This document shows positions 10,284 to 19,383 of a stretch of DNA of 64,000 nucleotides, piece after piece. The position numbers and the translations under genes are program-made. The first letter of the stretch is position 1; each line of letters starts with the position of its first letter. The notes under the pieces are model-generated. The model had not been told where the DNA came from and ran no database searches. It was given only the letters and a program-made list of their open reading frames with translations. Location: the NCBI GenBank assembly GCA_022072025.1, contig JAJVIP010000002.1, positions 39,356 through 103,355 of the forward strand, given 5' to 3'. The stretch comes from Elusimicrobiota bacterium (GTDB lineage Bacteria > Elusimicrobiota > Elusimicrobia > F11).

Positions 10284-11365
10284 AGATGCGTGATATCAAA
10301 CAGGGTTTGATGAATTCTCTTCACCGCATGCGAGAAGTTCGTCGCCCCGGAATGTCTTTGTCCGGGGCCCAGGTTTTACTTGGGTTTAAACCTGGCGCTT
10401 GGTCGGACAGGTTGCCGGGACGTCGGCCTCTCGGTTTGATCTTTTCATGGATATTTATTTCGTTGAATCTACTGTTAATTTCTTCTGCTTCTGTCGAGTC
10501 TCTTTACGGCGCCAATAAAAATGCGGGAACCGCGGGAGCCCAATTCTTGAAAATTGGAGCGGGGCCCCGTCCAACCGCCTTGGGAGATTCCTTTGTCGCC
10601 GTTTCAGAAGATGTGAATGCGGTTTATTTCAACCCCGCGGGTATTGCCACGAGCAGTCGTCCGGAGTTTACGGCCATGCACACGCAATGGATTGCTGATA
10701 CGAGTTATGATTTCGGTGCTTTCAGTTATCCCACCAATCACGGCGCTTTCGCTATATCGGCTTCCACTCTTAAAGTGGAAGATCTTCAACGCCGTGGCAC
10801 AGATGAGACCCGCAACGGCAGTTTCGAAGCCATGGACAGCGCCTATGCCTTGACCTATGGACATCATTTTGCGCCTCTTCTTTCCCTTGGTGTGACAGGT
10901 CGAATGATTCGTCAATCCATCGATACCACCTCGGCCAACACCTGGGCGGCGGATGTGGGGGTGATGAAGAGGTTAAGAAGTCGTCCCGTGTCATTGGGAC
11001 TGGCGGTCCGCCATCTGGGGGGCAGCATTAAATTCAGAAATGAATCCGATCCGTTGCCGACCACCGTGGATGGAGGATTTGCGGCTACATTTTTTAGAGA
11101 AAAATTGATGGTCACCGCTGATGGCCGTTGGTTCAGAGACAATGACCCTGGATTTGGCGCCGGAGTTGAATATCGCCGGTCTCTTGGTGAAAAGAACCGC
11201 TTGGCTTTAAGAGGAGGATACAACTCTCAAGCCACTGCCTCTGATGGCGCGGGTTTAACCATGGGGGCTGGGCTCAGTTTTGGGCGCGCTGAATTCTCCT
11301 TTGCCTGGGTTCCCTTCGCCGATTTGGGCAACACCTACCGGTTTGGCCTTCACATTCGATTTTGA
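10280..11365 (+). CDS. PorV/PorQ-family outer-membrane beta-barrel protein (copy 1)
   Basis: 361 residues from an ATG overlapping the stop of the giant protein (ATGA). After a hydrophobic segment (about 52-75) comes the family hallmark: AGTAGAQFLKIGAG, then DVNAVYFNPAGIA, then alternating beta strands ending WVPFADLGNTYRFGLHIRF. PorV/PorQ-type proteins are FadL-like outer-membrane barrels; in type IX secretion PorV escorts cargo bearing a C-terminal signal. Cargo escort for the upstream protein is an inference. The N-terminal ~44 residues are odd: they are encoded by DNA holding two perfect hairpins, and an in-frame TTG at 10412 would place an arginine-containing n-region directly before the hydrophobic core. 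The true start may therefore be 10412. No terminator is obvious after the gene. Confidence 0.85.
   Translation: MKMRDIKQGLMNSLHRMREVRRPGMSLSGAQVLLGFKPGAWSDRLPGRRPLGLIFSWIFISLNLLLISSASVESLYGANKNAGTAGAQFLKIGAGPRPTALGDSFVAVSEDVNAVYFNPAGIATSSRPEFTAMHTQWIADTSYDFGAFSYPTNHGAFAISASTLKVEDLQRRGTDETRNGSFEAMDSAYALTYGHHFAPLLSLGVTGRMIRQSIDTTSANTWAADVGVMKRLRSRPVSLGLAVRHLGGSIKFRNESDPLPTTVDGGFAATFFREKLMVTADGRWFRDNDPGFGAGVEYRRSLGEKNRLALRGGYNSQATASDGAGLTMGAGLSFGRAEFSFAWVPFADLGNTYRFGLHIRF
10344..10395 (+). promoter_or_regulatory. Two consecutive perfect hairpins near the start of the PorV-like gene
   Basis: GCCCCGGA (10344-10351) pairs with TCCGGGGC (10361-10368), and immediately after it CCAGGTTT (10369-10376) pairs with AAACCTGG (10388-10395). 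They lie in the reading frame of the barrel protein but upstream of its alternative TTG start at 10412. They could reduce read-through from the giant gene into the barrel gene, or protect the mRNA end. There is no poly-T, so neither looks like a simple intrinsic terminator. Confidence 0.5.
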
Positions 11366-11392
11366 GTCTCGTAACCCTCGTTGTTCCTTCTT

Positions 11393-11422
11393 TTGAGGCA
11401 CTCCTCCAATAATTGGTATAAA
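11393..11422 (+). promoter_or_regulatory. Probable sigma-70-type promoter of tRNA-Lys(CTT)
   Basis: TTGAGG at 11393-11398 and TATAAA at 11417-11422 are separated by 18 bp. The expected start near 11429 leaves a leader of about 13 nt before the tRNA at 11442. Confidence 0.5.
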
Positions 11423-11441
11423 CCCCGCCTAAATTTTAACA

Positions 11442-11515
11442 GGGCTGCTAGCTCAACTGGCTAGAGCAGGTCCCTCTTAAGGACAAGGTTCCCGGTTCGA
11501 TTCCGGGGCGGCCCA
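11442..11515 (+). tRNA. tRNA-Lys(CTT)
   Basis: Seven-pair acceptor stem GGGCTGC/GCGGCCC, D-arm GCTC/GAGC, anticodon loop CTCTTAA (anticodon CTT), T-arm CCCGG/CCGGG around TTCGATT. The outermost anticodon-stem pair is G-A. CCA is not encoded. Confidence 0.93.
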
Positions 11516-11537
11516 AAGTTTTTTCTTAACAAATTTC

Positions 11538-12350
11538 ATGGATTCATTCGAACAAGAAATCAGTTCCGGTAACCGGTTCACCTTTGGAAAGAATTGGAGC
11601 CGGTTCCTGTCGACGCTAACAGAGGAGCGAATCAAGGAAGCGGAAAAGTCGCTCCAAGAAATGCTCGGCGTAAAAGATCTTCAAGGCCAACGGTTTTTGG
11701 ATATCGGCTCGGGAAGTGGTCTTTTTTCATTGGCGGCTCGGCGATTGGGCGCGGAGGTTCGGTCCTTTGACTATGACCCTCAGTCGGTGGCCTGCGGACA
11801 GTTTTTAAAGGAAAAGTATTTTAAAGATGATCCGAAATGGATTGTCGAACGGGGATCGGCCCTTGATCAGGGGTATGTGTCAAGTTTGGGGGAGTTTGAC
11901 CTGGTTTATTCCTGGGGAGTGTTGCATCACACGGGGGAGATGTGGAAGGCGTTGGACAATGCGCGTCTTCCGGTGAAAAGAGGGGGGCGATTGTTCATCG
12001 CTCTTTATAATGACCAAGGATGGAGGTCTCGATTTTGGTGGGCAGTAAAAAAAGTCTATTGTTCAGGTTTCATGGGACGTTGGGCTGTTTGTTTGCTATT
12101 TATTCCCTACATGGCTTTTAGAGCGGCGTGTAAATCACTGTTGATAGGAAAAAATGTGTGGTCGGATTATAAAAAGAGCCGCGGAATGTCTTTGTGGCAT
12201 GATTGGATCGATTGGTTGGGGGGGTTCCCATTCGAAGTGGCGTCACCTCAGATGACCATCGATTATTTTAAAGAGAGAGGGCTTTCTTTGGTGAAGGTGA
12301 AAACAACAACTTCGCTGGGAAACAATGAATATGTATTTTTGCGCCCGTAG
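11538..12350 (+). CDS. Class I SAM-dependent methyltransferase
   Basis: 270 residues. The SAM-binding motif I is FLDIGSGSGLFS (about residues 55-66) and the acidic end of strand 2 is SFDYDP (about 76-81). Motif IV is FDLVYSWGVLHH, and a later stretch is GGRLFIALYND. Small-molecule methyltransferases of the UbiG/UbiE kind share this layout; the acceptor substrate cannot be told from sequence. The C-terminal third has extra aromatic and hydrophobic stretches (about 165-200) that may contact membrane. It sits alone between tRNA-Lys and tRNA-Arg, and its last codons and TAG stop lie within the tRNA-Arg gene (first ten bases), so the two transcription units overlap physically. Confidence 0.8.
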   Translation: MDSFEQEISSGNRFTFGKNWSRFLSTLTEERIKEAEKSLQEMLGVKDLQGQRFLDIGSGSGLFSLAARRLGAEVRSFDYDPQSVACGQFLKEKYFKDDPKWIVERGSALDQGYVSSLGEFDLVYSWGVLHHTGEMWKALDNARLPVKRGGRLFIALYNDQGWRSRFWWAVKKVYCSGFMGRWAVCLLFIPYMAFRAACKSLLIGKNVWSDYKKSRGMSLWHDWIDWLGGFPFEVASPQMTIDYFKERGLSLVKVKTTTSLGNNEYVFLRP

Positions 12351-12413
12351 CTCAGCTGGAAGAGCGTCTGGCTTCGAACCAGCAGGTCGCAGGTTCGAGT
12401 CCTGCCGGGCGCA
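12341..12413 (+). tRNA. tRNA-Arg(TCG)
   Basis: Acceptor GCGCCCG/CGGGCGC, D-arm GCTC/GAGC, anticodon stem TCTGG/CCAGC around CTTCGAA (anticodon TCG, reading CGA), T-arm GCAGG/CCTGC. CCA is not encoded. Bases 12341-12350 are also the 3' end of the preceding methyltransferase gene. Confidence 0.92.
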
Positions 12414-12422
12414 TATTTTTTT

Positions 12423-12506
12423 TGGGCAGGAAGGGAGTTGAACCCATAAGCCCTTGCGGGCACGAGGTCCTAAGCCTCGCGCGTCTGCCAGTTCCGCCAC
12501 CTGCCC
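12423..12506 (-). tRNA. tRNA-Leu(TAG)
   Basis: Class II tRNA on the minus strand: acceptor GGGCAGG/CCTGCCC, anticodon stem CGAGG/CCTCG around CTTAGGA (anticodon TAG), long variable arm GCCCGCAAGGGC, T-arm GGGTTCAACTCCC. It converges with tRNA-Arg with only 9 bp between them. CCA is not encoded. Confidence 0.92.
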
Positions 12507-12569
12507 AAGAGAAATAAGGCGGCGAAGTGTACAAAGAATTGCAATTCACAATCTAAAAATGAGGTTAAC

Positions 12570-13868
12570 ATGTTAGGCTTAACGAGTGATATCAAGGTAA
12601 AAGTGGTTTCCGAAAACGGTTGTTTACATACGTTGGCGGTGGAGTGGCCCGCCTCCAAGGTCAAAGAAAAAATAGAAGAAGCTTTTAAAATTGTTCAAAA
12701 TCAAGCCAAATTGCCAGGGTTTCGGCCCGGGAAAGCCCCCATTCAATTGGTTCGGGAAAACTTTAAGGGTGTGGCCTATGAGCGAGCGCAGGATTTGATG
12801 ATGCGCGATGGAGTGGCGGAAGCCTTAAAGTCAAAAAAAATCAACCCCGTTCAAACCCCGCTGGTTCAAACCGCCGATTTCGTTCCTGAAAAATCGTTTA
12901 ACTTCCAATTTCAAGTGGAAGTGGCTCCCCAAGTAAAACTCAGCAGCTATAAAGGTCTCAAACTCAACAGAAAAAATAAGGTTATTGGGGAAGCGGATAT
13001 CTCCAAGTCGCTCACCAATCTGGGGGAGATGAATGCTCGTTTGGTTGAGTCCAAAGAGGAATCGCTCAAGAATAACCATTTTGCGGTCGTTAATTATGAA
13101 GGATTTATTGACGGTAAAACCATAGAGGGAGCCAAGGCGGACAATTTCCTTTTGGATATGTCAGCTCCCCAGGGAATCGTGGGATTGGCAGAAGGCTTGG
13201 TGGGCGCTAAAACAGGGGAGGAGCGGGAAATAAAAGTGAAATTTCCGGAAGATTCTCCTTCAAAAGACTTGGCCGGCAAAGAGGCGATTTTTAAAGTCAA
13301 ACTGAACGCCATCAAGGAAAAAACAGTGCCTGCGTTGGATGATGAATTCGCTAAAGATTTGGGGCTTGAGTCTCTTCAGAAATTAAAAGATCGAATTCGG
13401 GAAAATCTCGAGGCCGAGCAAAAAAGGGCCACAGCCGACGATCTTGAAAAACAAGTGATCGATGGTTTGTTGGAAAATCATATTTTTCAGGTTCCTGCGA
13501 GCATGGTGGAGAGTCAAATCAAACATCTCATAGAGAGACAGACAAATCGAATGATCCAGCAAGGTTTTTCCAAAGAGGATTTGGAGAAGGTGCTTGAAAA
13601 GGCCAAACCGGAAGTTCAAAAACAGGCCGAAAAAGATGTGCGTTTGGCGTATATTCTCAATGCCATTGCGGCGGCGGAGTCCATTGACGCCACGGAGACC
13701 GAAATAACAACAAAAATAGATGATATCGTGGCGCGGTCTGAAAATAAAGATAAAGTCTCATTGGAAAAAGCCTTGAAGTCAAAATTTCAAGATCAGATTA
13801 GATCAGAAATTCGTGAGTCAAAATTGTTTACTTGGCTCATCGATCACGCAAAAATTAAAGACATTTAA
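12570..13868 (+). CDS. tig: Trigger factor, ribosome-associated chaperone and prolyl isomerase
   Basis: 432 residues, the normal family length. The N-terminal ribosome-docking signature GFRPGKAP is at about 49-56, a FKBP-type PPIase domain covers about 155-245 ([27 protein letters not shown]), and the helical C-terminal chaperone arms follow. It binds nascent chains at the ribosomal exit near L23. A GAGG lies just before the ATG at 12570. It heads a run with clpP (11 bp later), clpX and lon, a classic arrangement that couples folding with ATP-dependent proteolysis. Confidence 0.95.
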   Translation: MLGLTSDIKVKVVSENGCLHTLAVEWPASKVKEKIEEAFKIVQNQAKLPGFRPGKAPIQLVRENFKGVAYERAQDLMMRDGVAEALKSKKINPVQTPLVQTADFVPEKSFNFQFQVEVAPQVKLSSYKGLKLNRKNKVIGEADISKSLTNLGEMNARLVESKEESLKNNHFAVVNYEGFIDGKTIEGAKADNFLLDMSAPQGIVGLAEGLVGAKTGEEREIKVKFPEDSPSKDLAGKEAIFKVKLNAIKEKTVPALDDEFAKDLGLESLQKLKDRIRENLEAEQKRATADDLEKQVIDGLLENHIFQVPASMVESQIKHLIERQTNRMIQQGFSKEDLEKVLEKAKPEVQKQAEKDVRLAYILNAIAAAESIDATETEITTKIDDIVARSENKDKVSLEKALKSKFQDQIRSEIRESKLFTWLIDHAKIKDI

Positions 13869-13879
13869 CGGAGGCGTTC

Positions 13880-14503
13880 ATGCTCATCCCCTCTATCATT
13901 GAACGATGGAATCAGGGAGCTGTTGTCGGATATGACATTTATTCTCGGTTGCTGAAGGACCGGATTATTTTTGTGGGCGGGTTTGGCGGGGCGGTGACGA
14001 CGGATTCAGCCAATCTTATTATTGCGCAGCTTCTTTATTTGGAAGCGGAAGACCCTGAAAAATACATCAACCTCTATATCAACTCCCCGGGGGGCATGGT
14101 GACCGCCGGGCTGGCGGTTTATGACACGATGCAGTACATCAAGTCCCCCATTACCACCATTTGCATGGGAATGGCCATGTCCTTTGGCGCTGTTCTTTTA
14201 ACAGCGGGAACAAAAGGGCATCGTTTCGCGCTTCCCAATTCACGGGTGATGATTCATCAACCTCTACTTTCAGGCGGGGGGCTTTCCGGTCAAGCCACCG
14301 ATATCAATATTGAAAGCACTGAACTTTCAAAAACGAAGCGGCGGTTGTGCGAAATTATGGCGAAACACACCGGGCAAGCCGTGGAAAAAATAACGGCGGA
14401 CATGGAGCGTAATTTTTATATGTCGGCTGAAAAAGCAAAAGAGTATGGGATCATAGACGAAGTGATCACACCAAGAAAACTGATGGAACTGAATAAAAAA
14501 TAG
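13880..14503 (+). CDS. clpP: ATP-dependent Clp protease proteolytic subunit
   Basis: 207 residues. The catalytic triad is visible: Ser101 in [11 protein letters not shown], His126 in RVMIHQP and an Asp near 174 in ITADMERNF. The [15 protein letters not shown] segment that lines the chamber is conserved. It forms the tetradecameric peptidase that pairs with ClpX, encoded 10 bp downstream. GGAGG precedes the ATG. There is essentially no propeptide before the mature fold. Confidence 0.96.
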   Translation: MLIPSIIERWNQGAVVGYDIYSRLLKDRIIFVGGFGGAVTTDSANLIIAQLLYLEAEDPEKYINLYINSPGGMVTAGLAVYDTMQYIKSPITTICMGMAMSFGAVLLTAGTKGHRFALPNSRVMIHQPLLSGGGLSGQATDINIESTELSKTKRRLCEIMAKHTGQAVEKITADMERNFYMSAEKAKEYGIIDEVITPRKLMELNKK

Positions 14504-14513
14504 GAGACAACGG

Positions 14514-15785
14514 GTGATTGATTCTAATTTCGGCATGGGAGAATCCCCCCAATGCGTGTTTTGCACAAAGGGGAAAGTTGACGGCCTCAAACTCATCGGG
14601 GGGCAGGGAACCTACGTATGCGAAGAATGTATACGCAATTCATACGCGCTTCTCCAAAAGATTTCTGAAGAAGAGCAACGTCATGCGATTCGCACCTTGC
14701 CACCTCCTGCGCAAATCAAAACAGCGCTTGATGAATATGTGATCGGCCAGGAAAAAGCGAAGCGGACGCTTTCAGTGGCGGTTTACAATCACTATCGGCG
14801 TGTTGAATTGGCGGAACGCGCCACCAAAATCGGCTCCAAATCAGATGTGGAGCTTTCAAAGTCGAATATTCTTCTGGTGGGGCCCACGGGAACGGGAAAA
14901 ACCCTGTTGGCTCAAACGTTAGCGCGGTTGCTCAAGGTTCCATTTGCGATGGCGGATGCCACGGTTCTCACGGAAGCGGGGTATGTCGGGGAAGATGTGG
15001 AGAATATCATCCTCCGTCTCCTTCAAGCGTCTTCTTATGACGTGAAACGCGCTGAAAAAGGAATTGTCTATATTGATGAAATCGACAAGATTTCACGGAA
15101 ATCTGATTCTCCCTCCATCACACGGGACGTTTCCGGAGAAGGGGTTCAGCAGGCCCTTCTGAAAATCTTGGAAGGCACCGTGGCGTCTGTTCCTCCTCAG
15201 GGGGGGCGCAAGCATCCCCAACAAGAATATATACAGGTCAACACCACCCACATTCTTTTTATTTGTGGAGGGGCGTTCGAGGGAATGGACAACATCATCC
15301 GACAACGTTTGGGCAATCAAGGGCTTGGGTTTGGCGCGGACGTTCAGCCTGTCAAAAAGGTTCCTCATGGGGAATATATGAAGTACCTCCAACCAGAGGA
15401 TCTCAACGCTTTTGGATTGATTCCGGAATTGGTGGGCCGTTTGCCGGTGGTTACCACGCTTGAACCGTTGGGCCAGGGGGCCTTGGTGGATATCTTGACC
15501 CGTCCGAAAAACGCCTTGATTAAGCAATTTACAAAGATGTTTAAGTTGGAAGGCGTTGACCTGGAATTCACGGAGGCCGCGGTTAAAGAGATGGCAGGTG
15601 TGGCCCTTCGAAGAGGGTCCGGCGCGAGAGGATTGCGTTCCATCATTGAGGATTTGACGTTGGACTTGATGTATGAATTACCGGAACAAACCAACCTTCG
15701 CAAAGTTATCATTGATGACGCGGTGGTGCGTAAAGAGAAACTTCCGGTTCGCCTCTATGGCGACGCCGAGCGCCAATCCGCCTAA
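14514..15785 (+). CDS. clpX: ATP-dependent Clp protease ATP-binding subunit ClpX
   Basis: 423 residues. The N-terminal C4 zinc domain (CVFC ... CEEC, about residues 13-41) that dimerises and recognises substrates is intact. Walker A is GPTGTGKT, Walker B is VYIDEIDKI, and sensor 2 is [10 protein letters not shown]. It unfolds substrates and feeds them to ClpP. The GTG at 14514 has TAGGAGA eight bases upstream; an in-frame ATG seven codons later (14535) is the alternative. Confidence 0.96.
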   Translation: MIDSNFGMGESPQCVFCTKGKVDGLKLIGGQGTYVCEECIRNSYALLQKISEEEQRHAIRTLPPPAQIKTALDEYVIGQEKAKRTLSVAVYNHYRRVELAERATKIGSKSDVELSKSNILLVGPTGTGKTLLAQTLARLLKVPFAMADATVLTEAGYVGEDVENIILRLLQASSYDVKRAEKGIVYIDEIDKISRKSDSPSITRDVSGEGVQQALLKILEGTVASVPPQGGRKHPQQEYIQVNTTHILFICGGAFEGMDNIIRQRLGNQGLGFGADVQPVKKVPHGEYMKYLQPEDLNAFGLIPELVGRLPVVTTLEPLGQGALVDILTRPKNALIKQFTKMFKLEGVDLEFTEAAVKEMAGVALRRGSGARGLRSIIEDLTLDLMYELPEQTNLRKVIIDDAVVRKEKLPVRLYGDAERQSA

Positions 15786-15803
15786 CAAACGAACCTGAAA
15801 ACC

Positions 15804-18203
15804 ATGAGCAAAGTTCAAACCCATCATTCACAACTTCCCATTCTCCCCATCAGAGATCGGGTTCTTTTTCCATACCTGCATGTGCCCCTGGTGGTGGGAC
15901 GAAAACGTTCCATTCAGGCGGTTCAAACGGCTTTTTCCGGGGATCGTTTAATATTTGTCACCACCCAGCGAAATTTAAAAGCGACGGAGCCCTCCAGAGA
16001 AGACATCTACGAATACGGTACCGTGGCCGAAATTTTGCAAATCATCAATATGCCCGATACCACTCTGCGCGTTCGAGTTTTGGGCCGTCATCGGGCCCGG
16101 CTTGTGGATGTGACCTTTGAGAATGGATGTTTGATAGGGGATATCCAAACCATTGATACGCCCTCTCTCGAAAAAGAAAATCCAGTCCATCTTGAGGCAT
16201 TGCGGCGGTTGTTGGTGAGAAAATTTGATGATTATGTTCGAAAGAATGGTCGAATTCCACTCGAAGTCGTGGCCAATGTCACGAATATGACGTCTCTTGA
16301 CCAGTTGGCCGATACCGTTTCGGAGGCGCTGCTGATTGGTAACGAGGAAAAACAGGATCTGATTGAAATCATCGAGGTTCCCAAACGCATGGCGCGTCTC
16401 GTGGAAATTTTGGATTCTGAAATAGAAATCTTGAATATTGAGAGGAAGATCCAGACCCGCGTTCATCGTCAAATTGAAAAGAACCAAAAAGAGTATTACC
16501 TGAATGAACAGATGCGGGCTATTCAAAAAGAACTTAAACAAAAAGACGACAATGGGCGAGATATTGAAGATCTCCGTACAAGAATAAAAGCCCTGAAATT
16601 ATCTGAAAACCTTGAGGAAATGGCGCTGAAAGAAGTGGGTCGGTTAGAAAAAATGGCGCCTTTTTCTCCAGAGGCCACGGTGATCCGAAATTATTTGGAT
16701 TGGGTGTTGGCTTTGCCTTGGAACATCGTGACCCAAGATGATACCGATGTTCCTCACGCCCGATCGATCATGAATGAGGATCATTTTGGTTTGGAAAAAC
16801 CGAAAGAACGGCTTCTTGAATATATGGCCGTTCTTAAATTAACGCAGGAAATCAAAGGGCCCGTTTTGTGTTTTGTCGGACCTCCAGGAGTGGGGAAAAC
16901 CTCAGTGGCCAAATCTTTGGCCCGGGCGTTGGGGCGTCAATTCGCCCGAATTTCCCTTGGCGGAGTTCACGATGAATCGGATATCCGCGGTCATCGACGC
17001 ACCTACATAGGATCCATGCCCGGGCGAATTATTCAAACATTGAAGAAAGTCAAAACCAAAAACCCGGTCATCCTTTTGGACGAGATCGATAAGATGGGGT
17101 CTGATTGGAGAGGGGACCCGGCGGCGGCATTGCTTGAAGTGTTGGACCCAGAACAAAACAAAACTTTCCTGGACCATTACTTGGATATGGAGTTTGACCT
17201 CTCGAAAATTATTTTTATAGCCACGGCCAACTCTCTCTACAGCATTCCGCCAACCCTGCTCGACCGCATGGAGATTCTTCGGTTTTCTTCTTACACGACC
17301 GATGAAAAAGTGTCGATTGCCAATCAGTTTTTAATCCCGAAGGCGCTCAAAGAGCACGGGTTGGGAGAGGGATCAGTCAAAATCGATGAAGATGCGCTCC
17401 GAAAAATCGTTCATCTCTACACGCGTGAAGCGGGTGTGCGAGACCTGGGACGAAAGATTGCGCAGATTTGCCGAAAAGTGGCTGTCGAATGGGTTCAAAA
17501 AAATGCAACAGATAATTCCTTAAAAAACATTGTGATCGGCTTGAACGATCTGCATCACTATTTGGGAGCGGCCGATTATATTCGTGAGAAAATCTCCGTG
17601 AACGCGGTGGGAATTTCAACGGGATTGGCATGGACCGATCACGGAGGCGAAACTCTCACCATTGAAGTGACCACCACGCCCGGTCAAGGAAAAGTGATCC
17701 TCACCGGAAAGTTGGGGGCGGTGATGCAAGAGTCCGCCCAAACCGCCTTTTCGTTGGTTAAATCTCATGGGGCGAAACTGGGAATTCAACAAAAATCCTT
17801 CAACAAAATTGATTTGCATGTGCACGTTCCGGAAGGAGCGGTGCCCAAAGATGGCCCTTCGGCCGGCATCGCCATGGCCACTGCTATTGCATCGGCTCTT
17901 TCGGGGGGAGCGGTCAGGAAAGATGTGGCCATGACGGGTGAAGTGACCCTTCGAGGGCGCGTATTGCCTATTGGGGGGTTAAAGGAAAAGGTCATTGCGG
18001 CTTTTAGAGAGGGGATTAAGGAGGTTTTGTTCCCGCGAGGCAATGAAAAAGATTTACCGGAGATTCCGGAAAATATTCGAAGTGGATTAAAGTTGATCCC
18101 TGTTGATACAATTGACGACGTCCTCAGTCGAGCCTTGCAACCCGCGCCGCTTAAGCCTGTTATGTCCCCACGAAAAGCTTCGCATTTGCCCGGCACCAAT
18201 TAA
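15804..18203 (+). CDS. lon: ATP-dependent serine protease Lon
   Basis: 799 residues, typical LonA size. An N-terminal LON substrate-binding domain (about 10-205) is followed by a coiled coil rich in E/K/Q, the AAA+ module (Walker A GPPGVGKTS, Walker B ILLDEIDKM) and the protease domain with catalytic Ser686 in KDGPSAG and Lys about 729 in GGLKEKV. It degrades misfolded and regulatory proteins. It ends the tig-clpP-clpX-lon run, 18 bp after clpX. Confidence 0.96.
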   Translation: MSKVQTHHSQLPILPIRDRVLFPYLHVPLVVGRKRSIQAVQTAFSGDRLIFVTTQRNLKATEPSREDIYEYGTVAEILQIINMPDTTLRVRVLGRHRARLVDVTFENGCLIGDIQTIDTPSLEKENPVHLEALRRLLVRKFDDYVRKNGRIPLEVVANVTNMTSLDQLADTVSEALLIGNEEKQDLIEIIEVPKRMARLVEILDSEIEILNIERKIQTRVHRQIEKNQKEYYLNEQMRAIQKELKQKDDNGRDIEDLRTRIKALKLSENLEEMALKEVGRLEKMAPFSPEATVIRNYLDWVLALPWNIVTQDDTDVPHARSIMNEDHFGLEKPKERLLEYMAVLKLTQEIKGPVLCFVGPPGVGKTSVAKSLARALGRQFARISLGGVHDESDIRGHRRTYIGSMPGRIIQTLKKVKTKNPVILLDEIDKMGSDWRGDPAAALLEVLDPEQNKTFLDHYLDMEFDLSKIIFIATANSLYSIPPTLLDRMEILRFSSYTTDEKVSIANQFLIPKALKEHGLGEGSVKIDEDALRKIVHLYTREAGVRDLGRKIAQICRKVAVEWVQKNATDNSLKNIVIGLNDLHHYLGAADYIREKISVNAVGISTGLAWTDHGGETLTIEVTTTPGQGKVILTGKLGAVMQESAQTAFSLVKSHGAKLGIQQKSFNKIDLHVHVPEGAVPKDGPSAGIAMATAIASALSGGAVRKDVAMTGEVTLRGRVLPIGGLKEKVIAAFREGIKEVLFPRGNEKDLPEIPENIRSGLKLIPVDTIDDVLSRALQPAPLKPVMSPRKASHLPGTN

Positions 18204-18244
18204 TTCATGTTGATGACAAATAAAAGGAGAATCAAAAAATTATC

Positions 18245-19378
18245 ATGAAGAAATATTACTTGCTCACCCCTGGTCCCACCCCTGTTCCTCCCCGTGTGGC
18301 CGCGAAATCAGCAGAACCCATTTTGCATCACCGGACCAAAGAGTTTCAGGCCATTTTCGCTTCCGTTCAGGAAGGATTGAAATATGTTTTTCGAACCAAA
18401 AATGACATTTTGATGATCAATGGGTCCGGAACGGGCGCCATGGAAGCGGCGGTTCAAAATACACTGTCACCCGGAGACGAAGTGGTCGTGGCCTCCGTGG
18501 GTTCTTTTGGAGAGCGGTGGATAAAAATTTGTGAAGCGTTCGGAATAAAAGTTCACGCCATTCGAGAGGATTGGGGCAAACCCGTGGTTCCCGAGAAGAT
18601 TGAGGCGGCTCTCAAGGAAAACTCCAAAATCAAGGCGGTCTTGACCCAGCACACCGAAACGTCCGCTGGAACCGTTAATGATTTGAAAACCATCGCGAAA
18701 ATCGTGGCAAAAACGCCGGCGATTTTTATTGTGGACGCCATCTCAGGTTTGGGGGGAGAAGAACTTCATCAAGATGAATGGCAACTGGACGTGGTGGTAT
18801 CAGGTTCACAAAAAGGCCTCATGACCGCTCCTGGATTGGCCATGGCCTCTTTGTCCGAAAAAGCATGGAAGCTTGTAGAAGCATCAAAGTGTCCCAAATT
18901 CTACTCTGACTTTAAGACCATTCGAAAATCCATCAAAGAAAACGAAACTCCTTGGACCCCTGCCGTTTCCTTGTTCGCTTCAATGAATGAAGCCATCAAA
19001 ATGATCCAAGAAGAAACCATTGAGAAGGTTTGGGAGCGTCATCGGAAATTGATGGGGGCCGCCCAAGCGGGAATCCGGGCCCTGGGCTTTCCTCTTTTCT
19101 CCACCCGTCCCTGTGCGGTTCTAACATCAGCTAAATTGCCGGAGGGTTTTGATGGAAATCTTCTCATCAAGAAAATGCTCAGCGATCAAGGCGTTTCCAT
19201 CGCCGGAGGACAAGATCATCTCAAAGGGAAAATTTTCCGATTGGCCCATATGGGTTATATGGACGGTTTTGACATGATTATCGGGCTCTCGGCCCTTGAG
19301 ACCACATTAAAAGATATGGGATACAAAATCCCTGAGCCAGGCAAGGCGGTTAAAGTCGCCGAAGCTGCATTGGTATAA
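18245..19378 (+). CDS. Class V PLP aminotransferase (serine-pyruvate/alanine-glyoxylate family)
   Basis: 377 residues. Family marks are the N-terminal LLTPGPTPVPP substrate loop, ILHHRTKEF, MINGSGTGAMEA, VVDAISGLGGEE, and the PLP lysine in SGSQKGLM (about residue 194). It lies 5 bp upstream of serA. That pairing suggests it performs the transamination step of serine synthesis (phosphohydroxypyruvate to phosphoserine) or interconverts serine and hydroxypyruvate in place of a canonical SerC. The reaction is inferred from context. An AAGGAG is present but about 15 bp before the ATG, which is further than usual. Confidence 0.88.
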   Translation: MKKYYLLTPGPTPVPPRVAAKSAEPILHHRTKEFQAIFASVQEGLKYVFRTKNDILMINGSGTGAMEAAVQNTLSPGDEVVVASVGSFGERWIKICEAFGIKVHAIREDWGKPVVPEKIEAALKENSKIKAVLTQHTETSAGTVNDLKTIAKIVAKTPAIFIVDAISGLGGEELHQDEWQLDVVVSGSQKGLMTAPGLAMASLSEKAWKLVEASKCPKFYSDFKTIRKSIKENETPWTPAVSLFASMNEAIKMIQEETIEKVWERHRKLMGAAQAGIRALGFPLFSTRPCAVLTSAKLPEGFDGNLLIKKMLSDQGVSIAGGQDHLKGKIFRLAHMGYMDGFDMIIGLSALETTLKDMGYKIPEPGKAVKVAEAALV

Positions 19379-19383
19379 CGGTC

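Noticed and set aside
12243-12549. Several minus-strand frames over tRNA-Arg and tRNA-Leu
   Set aside because: Their peptides (for example GRTRTCDL) are the familiar false translations of tRNA genes.
12507-12569. Promoter for tRNA-Leu with TTGTGA and TACACT
   Set aside because: The spacer is only 14 bp, too short for a confident sigma-70 promoter.
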